Assembly: GCA_023419315.1 (NCBI GenBank)
Contig: JAEZYE010000052.1
Location: 124,001 to 188,000 of the forward strand
From: Pseudomonadota bacterium
Lineage (GTDB): Bacteria; Pseudomonadota; Gammaproteobacteria; Xanthomonadales; Xanthomonadaceae
Direction: 5' to 3'
Length of the DNA: 64,000 bases
Positions 34,494 through 43,624 of the stretch are shown here, one piece after another. The notes beneath the pieces were generated by a model. That model saw only the letters and a program-made list of their open reading frames with translations. It was not told the origin of the DNA and did not search any database. A program made the translations under genes and the position numbers. How positions within the stretch are numbered: position 1 is the stretch's first letter; each line of letters opens with the position of its first letter.

Positions 34494-36194
34494 TCAATAG
34501 GTCGCCAGCTTCACGCGCAGCAGCTGCGTGGCACTGGAGAAGTTGAGTCCGTAGTCGGTCTGGTCGCCGTTCCAGTTGCGCTGGAACTGCCATTGGCCGT
34601 TCTCGTACCGGCCTTCCTCGACCCGGTCGTAGATCATCCGGCCGACCGCTTCGCTGGCCGGGTGCAGGGTGACGCGCGCGTGTTGCGCGGTGACGAGGAA
34701 TTCGTCCGGGCCCAGCTCGGCGATCAGCGCACCGCCGATCGGTTCCGGGTTGCCAGGCGGTTCGCCCTGGAACCAGAACTGCGGCACGCCGTAGGTGATG
34801 GTGGCGTTCCAGCGATCGTTGAGGCGGATTTCCTGCGTGGCGTTGCCGGGCTCTTCGGCCACGCCATGCAACTTGCCTTCGCTGGACGCCTTGGCGAACT
34901 CGCGCATGCCGAGGTTCACCAGGCGGAATCCCAGCGCGAACGGCGCGAGTGTTTCCTCGTCCATGCGCTTGGCGCCCAGTGGATAGTTGGAGTAGCGCGT
35001 GTAGTCGATGCCGAACGCCGACCAGCCGATGCCGTCATGACCGAGCGTCGGAAACAGGTAGCGCGCATAGGGTGCGGCATTGCCGGTCTCGGCGACGAAC
35101 AGCGCGTTGTCCGGCCGTGCGTACCGGTCCAGCACGGTGGTGTAGAGCCGGTGCTCCGGCATGTAGATGTCCGGGGCAAGCAGATCGATGTTGGGCGCAG
35201 CCGCCTTCCATACATCGAGCACGTTGTCGGTCGGCCCGCCGCTGGCGTACTGGCCCGGCTGGCCGGGATTGAACGGACCGCGCAGCGCGCCGTTCACATA
35301 CATCGGAAGCGCGTACTCGGCCTTGCCGGCGGCGGCGACCTGATCGATGAAGCGCGCGATGTGCCAGGCGTGGAAGAACTCGTCGGCGTCCGCGCCAAAC
35401 ACCGCACGCCAGTTGCCCGGTGATTTGCCCAGCTTCGCGATCAGCGCCGGCGGCACCGGGCCCTCGAAAGCGCGCTGCGCCAGCGGCGAAAAATCGCGCA
35501 CGCTGCCGTAGGTGCCGGGTTCGTTCTGCGGCTGCACCATGATGACGGTGCGCTGTGGATCGACCTGCTTGAGGTGGCGCATGAGTTGCACGAACGCCTT
35601 GCGATCCGCTTCCAGCGTGGCCGCGCCCAGGGGCGACAACGAGTTGAGCGTGCGCCCGTCGGCAGTGATGACGCGCGGGAAGCGCGCGTTGTCCAGCTTC
35701 ACCCACGACGGCGCGTAGTTCGGCGAGTTGTTCTTCCAGGTGGCGAACCACAGCAGCACCAGCCGCACGTTGCGCTCTCGCGCCTGCGCCAGCAGCGTAT
35801 CGACGAAAGAGAAGTCGAACGTGCCTTCCTTCGCTTCAATCTGCTCCCAGGCAATCGGCACCTGCACGGTGTTCGGCTTGAGGAATTCGATCGCAGGCCA
35901 GACGTCCTTGAGCGCATCCGGGTAGTTGCTCGAATTGTTGACCTGCGCGCCGAGCACGAGGAACGGCGCGCCGTCCACCAGCAGCGCATGACGGCCGTCC
36001 CGGCTGACGAAACGCGGTATCGGCGCTTCCTTGCCTGCCGTGATCGGCACCGCGGTCGCGGCTTTCTCCGCCGGCGCATCGCGATTCGCCCCTTCGGTCG
36101 CTTCGCGCTGGCAGGCCGACAGCAACAGCAGCGCGGCGAGCGCCGACAGCGTGGAGCGCACGAGCGGAACAGGGAGGGAACGCATCATCGGCAT
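34494..36194 (-). CDS. GH35 beta-galactosidase, lipoprotein (xyloglucan)
   Basis: This is a 566-residue lipoprotein (LLLLSAC, Cys28) with a GH35 barrel and a DUF5597-type C-terminal domain, as in the Cellvibrio xyloglucan galactosidase Bgl35A. The acid/base is Glu225 in QPQNEPG and the nucleophile is Glu369 in FVAETGN. It would remove beta-1,2-galactose from xyloglucan side chains at the membrane after fucose is removed. The released galactose could enter the De Ley-Doudoroff genes at 44.9-49.2 kb. I chose the ATG at 36194 (GGAG seven bases upstream); the following ATGs at 36188 and 36185 are alternatives. It follows the CE20 gene by 13 bases. Confidence 0.92.
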   Translation of the reverse strand: MPMMRSLPVPLVRSTLSALAALLLLSACQREATEGANRDAPAEKAATAVPITAGKEAPIPRFVSRDGRHALLVDGAPFLVLGAQVNNSSNYPDALKDVWPAIEFLKPNTVQVPIAWEQIEAKEGTFDFSFVDTLLAQARERNVRLVLLWFATWKNNSPNYAPSWVKLDNARFPRVITADGRTLNSLSPLGAATLEADRKAFVQLMRHLKQVDPQRTVIMVQPQNEPGTYGSVRDFSPLAQRAFEGPVPPALIAKLGKSPGNWRAVFGADADEFFHAWHIARFIDQVAAAGKAEYALPMYVNGALRGPFNPGQPGQYASGGPTDNVLDVWKAAAPNIDLLAPDIYMPEHRLYTTVLDRYARPDNALFVAETGNAAPYARYLFPTLGHDGIGWSAFGIDYTRYSNYPLGAKRMDEETLAPFALGFRLVNLGMREFAKASSEGKLHGVAEEPGNATQEIRLNDRWNATITYGVPQFWFQGEPPGNPEPIGGALIAELGPDEFLVTAQHARVTLHPASEAVGRMIYDRVEEGRYENGQWQFQRNWNGDQTDYGLNFSSATQLLRVKLATY

Positions 36195-36207
36195 CGGCAA
36201 TCTCCGG

Positions 36208-38163
36208 TTACCAGTCATCGCTGCGGAACGGCGAGGCCGGCAAGCCATCGCGGTTGATCAGATCCGCGTCTTCGGGGTTGTCACGCCAGCCGTAACGCAC
36301 GGCCACCGGACGGGCGACGGCGTCGCTGCGCACGACGACGGCATCGCCTTCCACGCGCGCCCGCGCCGGATGGAACCGGCGATCCGCACCCGCCAGCGCG
36401 AAGCCATGCACGTCGCTGCCTCCTCCGCGCACGGCAAGGGTGCTGCCGTCGAGATCGAAGCCGATGCGCGCGGCGCCGCCTTCGAACGACACGGTGCGCT
36501 GTACCGGCCCGCGGTCGATCAGCGTTTCGCCGTAGGCGACCGTGCGCGCACCCAGGGCGAGGCGATGCGCGACATCCTGCTTGTTGAGCGGATGGATGTC
36601 GGTGGCATTGCCGATATCGATGGTCACCGCCTGCGCGGTATGCGGCAGCGACAGCGTGGCCGATTGCGACTCGCGCAACACCGCCCACGGGCTTTGATCG
36701 CCCTGGTCCGCGCCGGATCCGAAGTTCGCCAGCTGCACCCACAGGAACGGCAATCCCGGCGCGCGCCACTGCGTGCGCCATTGCTGGATGAGTGCGGGAA
36801 ACTGGCGACGGTATGCCAGCGCCTCGTCCACCGTGTTGGCGTTGGCCTCGCCCTGGTACCAGATCACGCCGCGCAGCGCATACGGCTGCAGTGGATGGAT
36901 CATCCGGTTGTACAGCACGGTCGGAATCTGGTTCTTGTCATCGAGCGCCTGCACGCTGGCACTCGCAACGCGGAATTTCCACGTCGCCGGCAAGGCGATG
37001 CGCGTGCCTTCCGCCGGTTGCACGTACATCTCGTCCATCGCACCGTGGATACCCCCACCGCCGCCGTCATCCTCGACGCGCACGGCAATGACGTTGCGGC
37101 CCGCACGCAGTGCGGACGCCGGCACGCTGTACACGCGCCGTGCGTCGTAGGCGCGGTAGGTGGCGCCCACCTTCACGCCGTTCACCCACGCCGTGTCGGA
37201 GTCATCCACGCGCGCGAACGACAGCGTGACCTCGCGCGTCGCCTGCCGGGCGGTCAGGTCGAAGGTGGTGCGGTACCACGCAACGCCGTCCAGGCCGGTG
37301 AAGCCGCCCTGCTCCCAGTTGCCGGGCACGTTGATGGCTTGCCATCGGCTTTCATCCAGATTCGCCGATGACCATGCCGCGTCGTCTGCCGGCAGTGCGC
37401 CGAACGTTTCCAGTCGTGCATGGGTGCCGGCCAGCGCACGCTCGTCATCCGCACGCATCTGCTCCATCCGCTGCGCCAGTGCGCGCATATCGACGTTCTG
37501 GGAGGACGCGTCCATCCATGCCTCGATGCGGCTGCCACCCCATGTGCTGTCGATGATGCCGATCGGCACGCCGGTGCGCGCATGGATCTCGCGCGCGAAC
37601 AGATGCGCGACCGCGGAGAATTCGCCAGCCGCCTGCGGCGACGCGGCGACCCAATGGCCGCCTTCCAGTTGCGCCTGCGGTTCACCGGCCCAGGATTTGG
37701 GCACCTTGAAATGGCGGATGCGCGGGTTCGTCGCGCGCGCGATTTCGACTTCGGGATTCGCGGCCTGCGACAGCGGCCATTCCATGTTGGACTGCCCACT
37801 CGCCAGCCAGACATCACCGACCAGCACGTCGCGGATGCGCTGGTGTTCGCCGCCGTCACTGATCGCAAGTTCGTACGGGCCGCCCGCCGGATGTGGCGCG
37901 AGTTCCAGCATCCAGCGGCCGTCCGCATCGGCGCGTGCGCGCGCATGGCGTCCATCCAGCCGAGCTTCGATCTCCGCGCCGGCATCGGCCGTGCCCCAGA
38001 TCATGATCGGCCGGTCACGTTGCAGGACCATGCCGTCGGCAAAGATCTTCGGCAGTTCGAATGCCTGCACGCACGCCGGCGCCAGCGCCAGGAATGCGGC
38101 CAGCACGTTGAGCGACCTGCGGCGCGCGCACGCTGCACGCCAAGCGAAAGCGATGTTTTTCAT
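36208..38163 (-). CDS. CE20 xyloglucan acetylesterase (sialate O-acetylesterase-like) with inserted jelly-roll domain
   Basis: This is a 651-residue exported SGNH-fold esterase with a signal peptide to about residue 34. The nucleophile is Ser125 in ASGQSNMEW. The Asp/His pair D522/H524 (TDIHPLNKQD) lies 400 residues later. The fold is split by a beta jelly-roll insert at about 258-382 (WQAINVPGNWEQGG...NVIAVRVED). This split arrangement defines the CE20 esterase first described from the xyloglucan locus of Xanthomonas citri. It would remove acetyl groups from galactosyl side chains before GH35 acts. Automatic labels as sialic acid esterase should be ignored in this context. Its ATG overlaps the GH74 stop (ATGA). 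Confidence 0.88.
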   Translation of the reverse strand: MKNIAFAWRAACARRRSLNVLAAFLALAPACVQAFELPKIFADGMVLQRDRPIMIWGTADAGAEIEARLDGRHARARADADGRWMLELAPHPAGGPYELAISDGGEHQRIRDVLVGDVWLASGQSNMEWPLSQAANPEVEIARATNPRIRHFKVPKSWAGEPQAQLEGGHWVAASPQAAGEFSAVAHLFAREIHARTGVPIGIIDSTWGGSRIEAWMDASSQNVDMRALAQRMEQMRADDERALAGTHARLETFGALPADDAAWSSANLDESRWQAINVPGNWEQGGFTGLDGVAWYRTTFDLTARQATREVTLSFARVDDSDTAWVNGVKVGATYRAYDARRVYSVPASALRAGRNVIAVRVEDDGGGGGIHGAMDEMYVQPAEGTRIALPATWKFRVASASVQALDDKNQIPTVLYNRMIHPLQPYALRGVIWYQGEANANTVDEALAYRRQFPALIQQWRTQWRAPGLPFLWVQLANFGSGADQGDQSPWAVLRESQSATLSLPHTAQAVTIDIGNATDIHPLNKQDVAHRLALGARTVAYGETLIDRGPVQRTVSFEGGAARIGFDLDGSTLAVRGGGSDVHGFALAGADRRFHPARARVEGDAVVVRSDAVARPVAVRYGWRDNPEDADLINRDGLPASPFRSDDW

Positions 38164-40355
38164 TGCGGATCCCCATGGATGATGCCCCGGCCACCGGTCG
38201 CAAAGTACACCCGGCCCGGGCGTCGCGGATCGCCGGTGACCCGCTGGATGCGGCCGAAGCGATGCGCGTCGTCATCGATGCGCTGCCAGCGGCGGCCTTC
38301 ACTGTCGGAGCGATACAGGCCGTCGCGGCCTGCGATGCGGCCGAACAGGTACAGCGTATGCGCGCCGCCTTCGCGCGTCGGCGCGCCGATGCCCAGCGAG
38401 TATGCGTTCTCCACGCCGGGCAGGCGCTGCAGTTTTCCTGCCGACCAGCGCAGCAGCCCGCGCCAGGAAGCGGTCAGATAAACCACACCGTGCCGGTCCG
38501 GCGCCGGCTGGACTTCCGGGCGGAACCATTCGCCGAATGCGCCGACGCCACCGGCACGCGCGAAGCTGACGCCGCCGTCGCCGCTGACGAACAGATCGCC
38601 GCTGCGTCCATCGAATGCGTAATACAGCGACGCCGAGATGCGGTCGGCCTCGATCACCGCGCTGTCCGGCAGGCCGCGCACGCGCTGCCAACGCCCGCCG
38701 AAGTCATCGGTGATCCAGGCGCCGGTCTTTTCCGGCTGCCAGATGACGCGCGCGCCGTCGGCGGAGACCGTGACGTGGCCGGCGCCCTCGCCTTCCGGCG
38801 GTTCGCTCGCGAATGCGGTCCATTGCCGGCCACCGTCGCGCGAATACAGCGCGCGCACTTCTTCGTTGCGGCGATGTCGCACCGTGCCCACGCGCACGAT
38901 CAGCGACGGAACGCGACCGGCGTTGGCGATGCTCTCGCCGTTGGTCAGGCGCGGCCCGGCATATTGCAGCGTCGGCGCATCCAGATCCTCGTGACGAAAA
39001 CCGTCGATGTCGCCGACCGCGCTGAGCAGCGGCGCGCCTTCGGCCGGGCTGAGCAGATCGAGCGGAACGGTTTCCTCCAGCCCGCGATCCTTGAACCACC
39101 ATTGCACGCGCTGGCCGGTATCCGCGCCTCGCAGGTTGCGTGACGCCCAGACGCCGTAGCCGGTGACGAACATCGCTTCGTCCGGATTGAAGGGGTCGAT
39201 CTCGATGTCGGCGATCCAGTGCGGTCCGTTGTGCGCGGTCCACGGGGATGCGCTGTGATCGAAATCCGAATGCTCGAACAGCGGCGTCCAGCTTTTTCCA
39301 CCGTCGGTGCTGCGGAAGATCTCGTCGCGTGGATTGAACCGGTTGAACGTGCTCGCGAGCAGGACGCGCGGGTCATGCGGATCGACCGTGACCGCCCCCC
39401 AGCCGAAGCCATCGCCTTCGCCGTCGCTGGATTGAGGCGCGGGCGTGATCTCGGTCCATTGGTCGCGTGCCGGCAGGTACTTCCACACCGCGCCGGCATG
39501 CATGCGGTCCGGGCCGGGCAGATCGCCGTAGCTCAGGTACCACGCGCCATCGGCGCCGCGCGTCATGTGGTTGGGACGCAGGCCAAGCGGCTGGCCTTTG
39601 ACCGCACTCCAGCGGCGTCCGTTGTCTTCCGACACGTACAGGCTCGCATGCTCCGTGGACACGCCGGCATACAGTCGCGGCGTCGGCTGCCCCGCGTGCC
39701 CGCTCGCGGGATCGAACTCGACGAAGACGATGCCGATCGCCTGCGGCCCGCTCCAGCCCGGCGCGTGCGTGGCAGCGCCGGTCGCGAGCGCGGGGAAGCC
39801 TTCCACGCGTGACCACGTCGCACCGTGATCGTCACTGCGCCACAGACCATCACGGCGCGTGCCGAACAGCAGCGTGCGGCCATCATTCGGATCGACCGCC
39901 AACCGCTCGCCGTTGCCACGCGCCAGTTCGTTGCCACCCAGCTTGAACGGCAGATCGATGCGCTCGAAGTGGGCACCGCGATCCTGCGAGCGCAGGATTG
40001 CGCCGTTTCCCGCCTGCGGCGTCGTATAGGTGCCGGCGGCGAGATAGACACGCGCGGGATCGGACGGATCGATCGCCAGGCTCTCGATGCCGGTCAGGTT
40101 GACGTCGGACAGGCCGAGGAAATCGGTGAGCGGCGTCCAGCGTTGCGCGGCGGCGCCCCAGCGATACGCGCCACCGACATCGGTGCGCGCATACGCCAGC
40201 CCCTTTTCGCGCGGGTGATACGTCAGGCCGGTGACGAAACCGCCGCCGCCGATCGCCACGTTCTTCCAACGGTAGGCGATGTCCTGCGCGGAAGCCGTCA
40301 TCGCCGACAGGCACGCCAGCAACGCGATTGCGCGCCGGAGGATCGGCATCGGCAT
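38160..40355 (-). CDS. GH74 endo-xyloglucanase
   Basis: This is a 731-residue exported enzyme (signal ending ASAQ, about residue 24) built of two seven-bladed beta-propellers. Repeated Asp-box-like turns (RSDDHGATW, SEDNGRRW, STDGGKSW, SRDGGRQW) mark the blades. The catalytic Asp candidates are Asp59 in ARTDVGGAYRW and Asp449 in AVGDIDGFRH. GH74 enzymes cut the xyloglucan backbone in the cleft between the propellers. It is the first hydrolase after the TonB receptor. I start at 40355; the in-frame ATG at 40349 is possible, and extension to 40463 would mask the signal. Confidence 0.92.
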   Translation of the reverse strand: MPMPILRRAIALLACLSAMTASAQDIAYRWKNVAIGGGGFVTGLTYHPREKGLAYARTDVGGAYRWGAAAQRWTPLTDFLGLSDVNLTGIESLAIDPSDPARVYLAAGTYTTPQAGNGAILRSQDRGAHFERIDLPFKLGGNELARGNGERLAVDPNDGRTLLFGTRRDGLWRSDDHGATWSRVEGFPALATGAATHAPGWSGPQAIGIVFVEFDPASGHAGQPTPRLYAGVSTEHASLYVSEDNGRRWSAVKGQPLGLRPNHMTRGADGAWYLSYGDLPGPDRMHAGAVWKYLPARDQWTEITPAPQSSDGEGDGFGWGAVTVDPHDPRVLLASTFNRFNPRDEIFRSTDGGKSWTPLFEHSDFDHSASPWTAHNGPHWIADIEIDPFNPDEAMFVTGYGVWASRNLRGADTGQRVQWWFKDRGLEETVPLDLLSPAEGAPLLSAVGDIDGFRHEDLDAPTLQYAGPRLTNGESIANAGRVPSLIVRVGTVRHRRNEEVRALYSRDGGRQWTAFASEPPEGEGAGHVTVSADGARVIWQPEKTGAWITDDFGGRWQRVRGLPDSAVIEADRISASLYYAFDGRSGDLFVSGDGGVSFARAGGVGAFGEWFRPEVQPAPDRHGVVYLTASWRGLLRWSAGKLQRLPGVENAYSLGIGAPTREGGAHTLYLFGRIAGRDGLYRSDSEGRRWQRIDDDAHRFGRIQRVTGDPRRPGRVYFATGGRGIIHGDPQ

Positions 40356-40531
40356 GCGCCCGGCGCGCCGCCGCGTCGCGATCGGGCTGCGATTGGACGC
40401 GTCCGACGGGAACGTACGGACGCGGCATGCGGAAATCATCGGGCGCATTCCCCTGTGGACCACGTGGCACCCGCCCGTCCGCAGGCGGGACGCACGACGA
40501 CAATCTTCATCGTCGCGCGGGGGCGGAACAT

Positions 40532-40583
40532 CCGCGCGTCCCTGTCCGTGCGCAGGAGAGGGTGCGGGGACAGGGACGTGCGG
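40532..40583 (-). other. Large hairpin between TonB receptor and hydrolase genes
   Basis: Two 16-base arms (40532-40547 and 40568-40583) pair at 15 positions plus one G-T, around a 20-base loop. The structure starts 22 bases past the receptor stop and lies 177 bases before the GH74 start. There is no T-run, so partial termination or 3'-end protection of the receptor message is more likely than full termination. Confidence 0.6.
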
Positions 40584-40604
40584 ACATGGGCGGACTCGTG
40601 CGCC

Positions 40605-43331
40605 TTACAGGCTGGCGCGCAAGGTGACGCCGTAGCGGCGATCGTTGATGCGGAAATCGCGCGGGCGGGATTCGTTGAGCATGTAGGTTTCATGCTCGGA
40701 ATCCAGCAGGTTCTGGCCGTCCACCGAAATCGACCACTGATCGGTGATGTTGAAACGCAGCGATGCGTCCAGCCAGCCCAGCGACTTGTTGTACACCGGC
40801 AATGCGCCGGTGCCGTTGCCCTGCGTGGTGATCAACCAGTCGTCGCGCCAGTTGTACGCCACGCGCGCGGAGAAGCGGCCCTTCTCGTACATCAGGATCG
40901 CGTTCGCGCTGTTCTTCGACAGGCCGGGCAGCGACGTGATCAACGGCGTGCCGTCGGTGTCGCGCGCGCTCGGACTCGGCGCTTCGCTGTCCACGTAGGT
41001 GTAGTTGAGCTGGACGCCCAGGCCATCCAGCGGCGCGGGCAGGAAGTCGAAGAACTGCGTGTAGCCGACTTCGACGCCCTTGATCGTGCCTTCCTCGCCA
41101 TTCACCGGTCGCGTGACCTGGTAGACGTCGCCGTTGTAGGTTTCGTTGAACACGCCGTTGTCGAAGAAGTCGTGCACCTTCTTGTAGAACGCGGTGCTGT
41201 ACAGCATCGAGCCCTGGCCGAAATACCACTCCAGCGCGACGTCGAACTGCTCCGCGGTCATCGGGTTCAGCCACGGGTTGCCGGCGGTACCGGTCGGGTT
41301 GGTCAGTTCGCCGTTTTCGTCGCGGGTCACGTTGAGGCTGAGGTTCGGCTGCAGCTGGTCCAGTCCCGGACGCGACATCGCGCGCGACAGCGCGAAGCGC
41401 AGGAACAGATCGTCCTGCAGCAGGAAGCGCAGGTTGAGGCTGGGCAGCACGTCGGTGTAGTTGCGCTTGATGTCCAGCGGCAGCAGCTGGCCGCTGCCGT
41501 CGGGATTGGTCATCACGCCGACCGAGTTCACTTCGGTGCGCACCACGCGCACGCCGAGGTTGCCGTCGAACGGAATCCCCGCGTCATCCATGCCGAAGCG
41601 CAGCATGCCGTAGGCGGTGTAGGTCTTCTCGTTCTGGGTGTTGATGTTGGTCGGACCGTACACCAGCGGCGCCTTGCCGAACATCGCGCTGGTGCCGTAG
41701 TAGTCGGCGACCATCTGGTCCGACGGTGCCACGGTGGGGCCGAAGCCGTGCGCGTCGCCGCGATAGAAGTCGCTGAACGGATTGATCTGCCAGGTCGCAT
41801 CCGGGAAGGTGGTCAGCACCGGGTGGCCGTTCCAGTTCGGGCCGTCCGGGCCGTTGATCGGTTCCCAGCGCCACACGTTGCCGCGATTGATCTGGCTGCG
41901 ATCGGTATAGCGCACGCCGGCCTTGAAGCTGCGCGCGAACTCGTCGTCGAACGCGTAATCCAGATCCGCGCGCCAGGCCCACTCGTCACCGTCGTTGGTG
42001 TCGATGTTGTCCAGGTGCCAGTACCAGCCATAGTTGGCCGGATTGCTGAGGTAGTCGGTCTCGCCGCCGTTGCCGGTGATCGACATCTGCGGCAGGTGCT
42101 GGCTCAGGTCCAGGCGGAAGTTCGGCGCCGATCCATCCAGCAGCTTCATCGCGACGATGTAGCGCAGGCCATCGGTCTTGGCGTCGATGTATTGCAGATC
42201 GGTGCTGAGCGTCAGCTTCTCGTTGTAGTTCCACTTCACGCCGGCCGAGTAGTCGGTGGTGACCGAATGGCGCGAGCCGAGGCTGGAGATGGATTCGGTG
42301 TAGACGTTGTGGAACGTGCCGCTGATGAATTCGCCGTTGGCGTTGAACACGGCATCCGGATCGATGCTGATGTCCGCGCCCTGCCCGTTGGCGGCGAAGA
42401 ATGAATAGTCGCGGTACTCGAAGTCGTAGTCCGATCGCAGCACCTGCAGGTAGGCTTCCACCGCATCGTTCGGACTCCATTGCAGACCAATCGCGCCGCT
42501 CTTGCGCGTGCGATCGCCGAACACGGTCGCATTGCCGCCGCCGGTCGGCACCCAGCGTTGCTGGCCGTTGACGATCTGCGAACGGAACGGTTCCACCGAG
42601 ATCGAATCCTGGCGGAACGTGCCGTCCTGGTAGGACAGGTTCACCAGTACGCCGAGCTCGCCGATGCCGGTCTGCCAGCGGTTGCTGAAGAGGCCGGAGA
42701 ACGCCTTGTCGCCTTTGTCGGCCAGATCGTAGTTGTAGTACGACGCGCTGCCGGCGATTTTCATGCCGTCGAAATCGAACGGCATGCGCGTGCGCAGGTT
42801 GACCGTGCCGCCGAGTCCACCTTCGATGATGTCGGCCGCCGGGTTCTTGTACACGTCGACGCCGGCCAGCAGTTCAGCGGGCACGTCGTCCCAACTCAGG
42901 CCGCGGCCGTTGTTGGCGGTGAAGATGTCGCGGCCATTGAGCTCGGTGCGCACCTGGGTGAGGCCGCGGATGGCGATGCCGTTGCCGGCATCCTTGGTGT
43001 CGCGCGAGATCTGCACGCCGGTGATGCGCTGCAGCGCTTCGGCGACGCTGTCATCGGGCAGCTTGCCGATGTCCTCGGCGACGATGGAATCGACGATCTG
43101 CTCGGCGTTCTGCTTGATGGCCTGCGCCTTGGTGACGCTGCTGCGCACGCCGGTCACGGTCACCGTGTCGAGTTCCTTGGCCGGTTCCGTGCCGGAACCG
43201 GCGGCATCCTGGGCAAGTGCGGGCGCGCTGAGCAGCGCGGCGATGCTCAGCGAAATGGCCGAGCGCTGGAACGTGCGGGTAAAGCGGCGCGCAGCCGGAC
43301 CGACCGGCATGCGGCAATAACGCATTGACAT
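40605..43331 (-). CDS. TonB-dependent receptor, carbohydrate type (xyloglucan oligosaccharides)
   Basis: This is a 908-residue outer-membrane receptor. A signal peptide ends near residue 40 (SAPALAQ), then a TonB-box region LDTVTVTGVRSSV. The plug includes the Xanthomonas/Caulobacter-type signature DIGKLPDDSVAEALQRITGV, then GIAIRGL and EGGLGGTVNLRTR. The barrel ends GVTLRASL. Long receptors of this kind import oligosaccharides in Xanthomonadaceae. Its location at the head of the hydrolase genes points to xyloglucan oligosaccharides. The start at 43331 has GGGAGG about eight bases upstream; the frame is open to 43535. Confidence 0.9.
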   Translation of the reverse strand: MSMRYCRMPVGPAARRFTRTFQRSAISLSIAALLSAPALAQDAAGSGTEPAKELDTVTVTGVRSSVTKAQAIKQNAEQIVDSIVAEDIGKLPDDSVAEALQRITGVQISRDTKDAGNGIAIRGLTQVRTELNGRDIFTANNGRGLSWDDVPAELLAGVDVYKNPAADIIEGGLGGTVNLRTRMPFDFDGMKIAGSASYYNYDLADKGDKAFSGLFSNRWQTGIGELGVLVNLSYQDGTFRQDSISVEPFRSQIVNGQQRWVPTGGGNATVFGDRTRKSGAIGLQWSPNDAVEAYLQVLRSDYDFEYRDYSFFAANGQGADISIDPDAVFNANGEFISGTFHNVYTESISSLGSRHSVTTDYSAGVKWNYNEKLTLSTDLQYIDAKTDGLRYIVAMKLLDGSAPNFRLDLSQHLPQMSITGNGGETDYLSNPANYGWYWHLDNIDTNDGDEWAWRADLDYAFDDEFARSFKAGVRYTDRSQINRGNVWRWEPINGPDGPNWNGHPVLTTFPDATWQINPFSDFYRGDAHGFGPTVAPSDQMVADYYGTSAMFGKAPLVYGPTNINTQNEKTYTAYGMLRFGMDDAGIPFDGNLGVRVVRTEVNSVGVMTNPDGSGQLLPLDIKRNYTDVLPSLNLRFLLQDDLFLRFALSRAMSRPGLDQLQPNLSLNVTRDENGELTNPTGTAGNPWLNPMTAEQFDVALEWYFGQGSMLYSTAFYKKVHDFFDNGVFNETYNGDVYQVTRPVNGEEGTIKGVEVGYTQFFDFLPAPLDGLGVQLNYTYVDSEAPSPSARDTDGTPLITSLPGLSKNSANAILMYEKGRFSARVAYNWRDDWLITTQGNGTGALPVYNKSLGWLDASLRFNITDQWSISVDGQNLLDSEHETYMLNESRPRDFRINDRRYGVTLRASL

Positions 43332-43562
43332 GATTGTTCCCTCCCAGGACACATGACAGCGATGCTTTTCTGGTTGTCGTGGATCCGGATGCGTCATCGC
43401 GCCTTGCGGATCCGCCGGGCCGCGCGGGAATGCCGAGCAGTCCGTGTTCCCTCCCCGCCGCCCGGCGTGGGGCCGGTCGCTCAGGTGCCGGCAGACGGGC
43501 ATGGAACCCCGGCCGCTGCGGTCGGGCCGAAGCATGCCGCGAATCTGACATTCCTCACCAAT

Positions 43563-43601
43563 GAAATATTCGACCGGAGCTATACGCTTCCGGAATATTT
43601 C
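43563..43601. promoter_or_regulatory. Candidate operator/promoter of the xyloglucan operon
   Basis: A dyad with arms GAAATATTC (43563-43571) and GAATATTTC (43593-43601), and inner CCGGA/TCCGG elements, lies in an AT-rich island. The island is between the LysR gene stop (43625) and the receptor start (43331), 232 bases upstream of the start codon. It is the only strong dyad I saw in that spacer. Confidence 0.45.
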
Positions 43602-43624
43602 GAATCAACGCGATGCGAACGCGA

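Noticed and set aside
36208..38163. Reading the esterase as part of a sialic acid pathway
   Set aside because: No sialidase, sialic acid lyase or transporter is nearby, and all neighbours act on xyloglucan.
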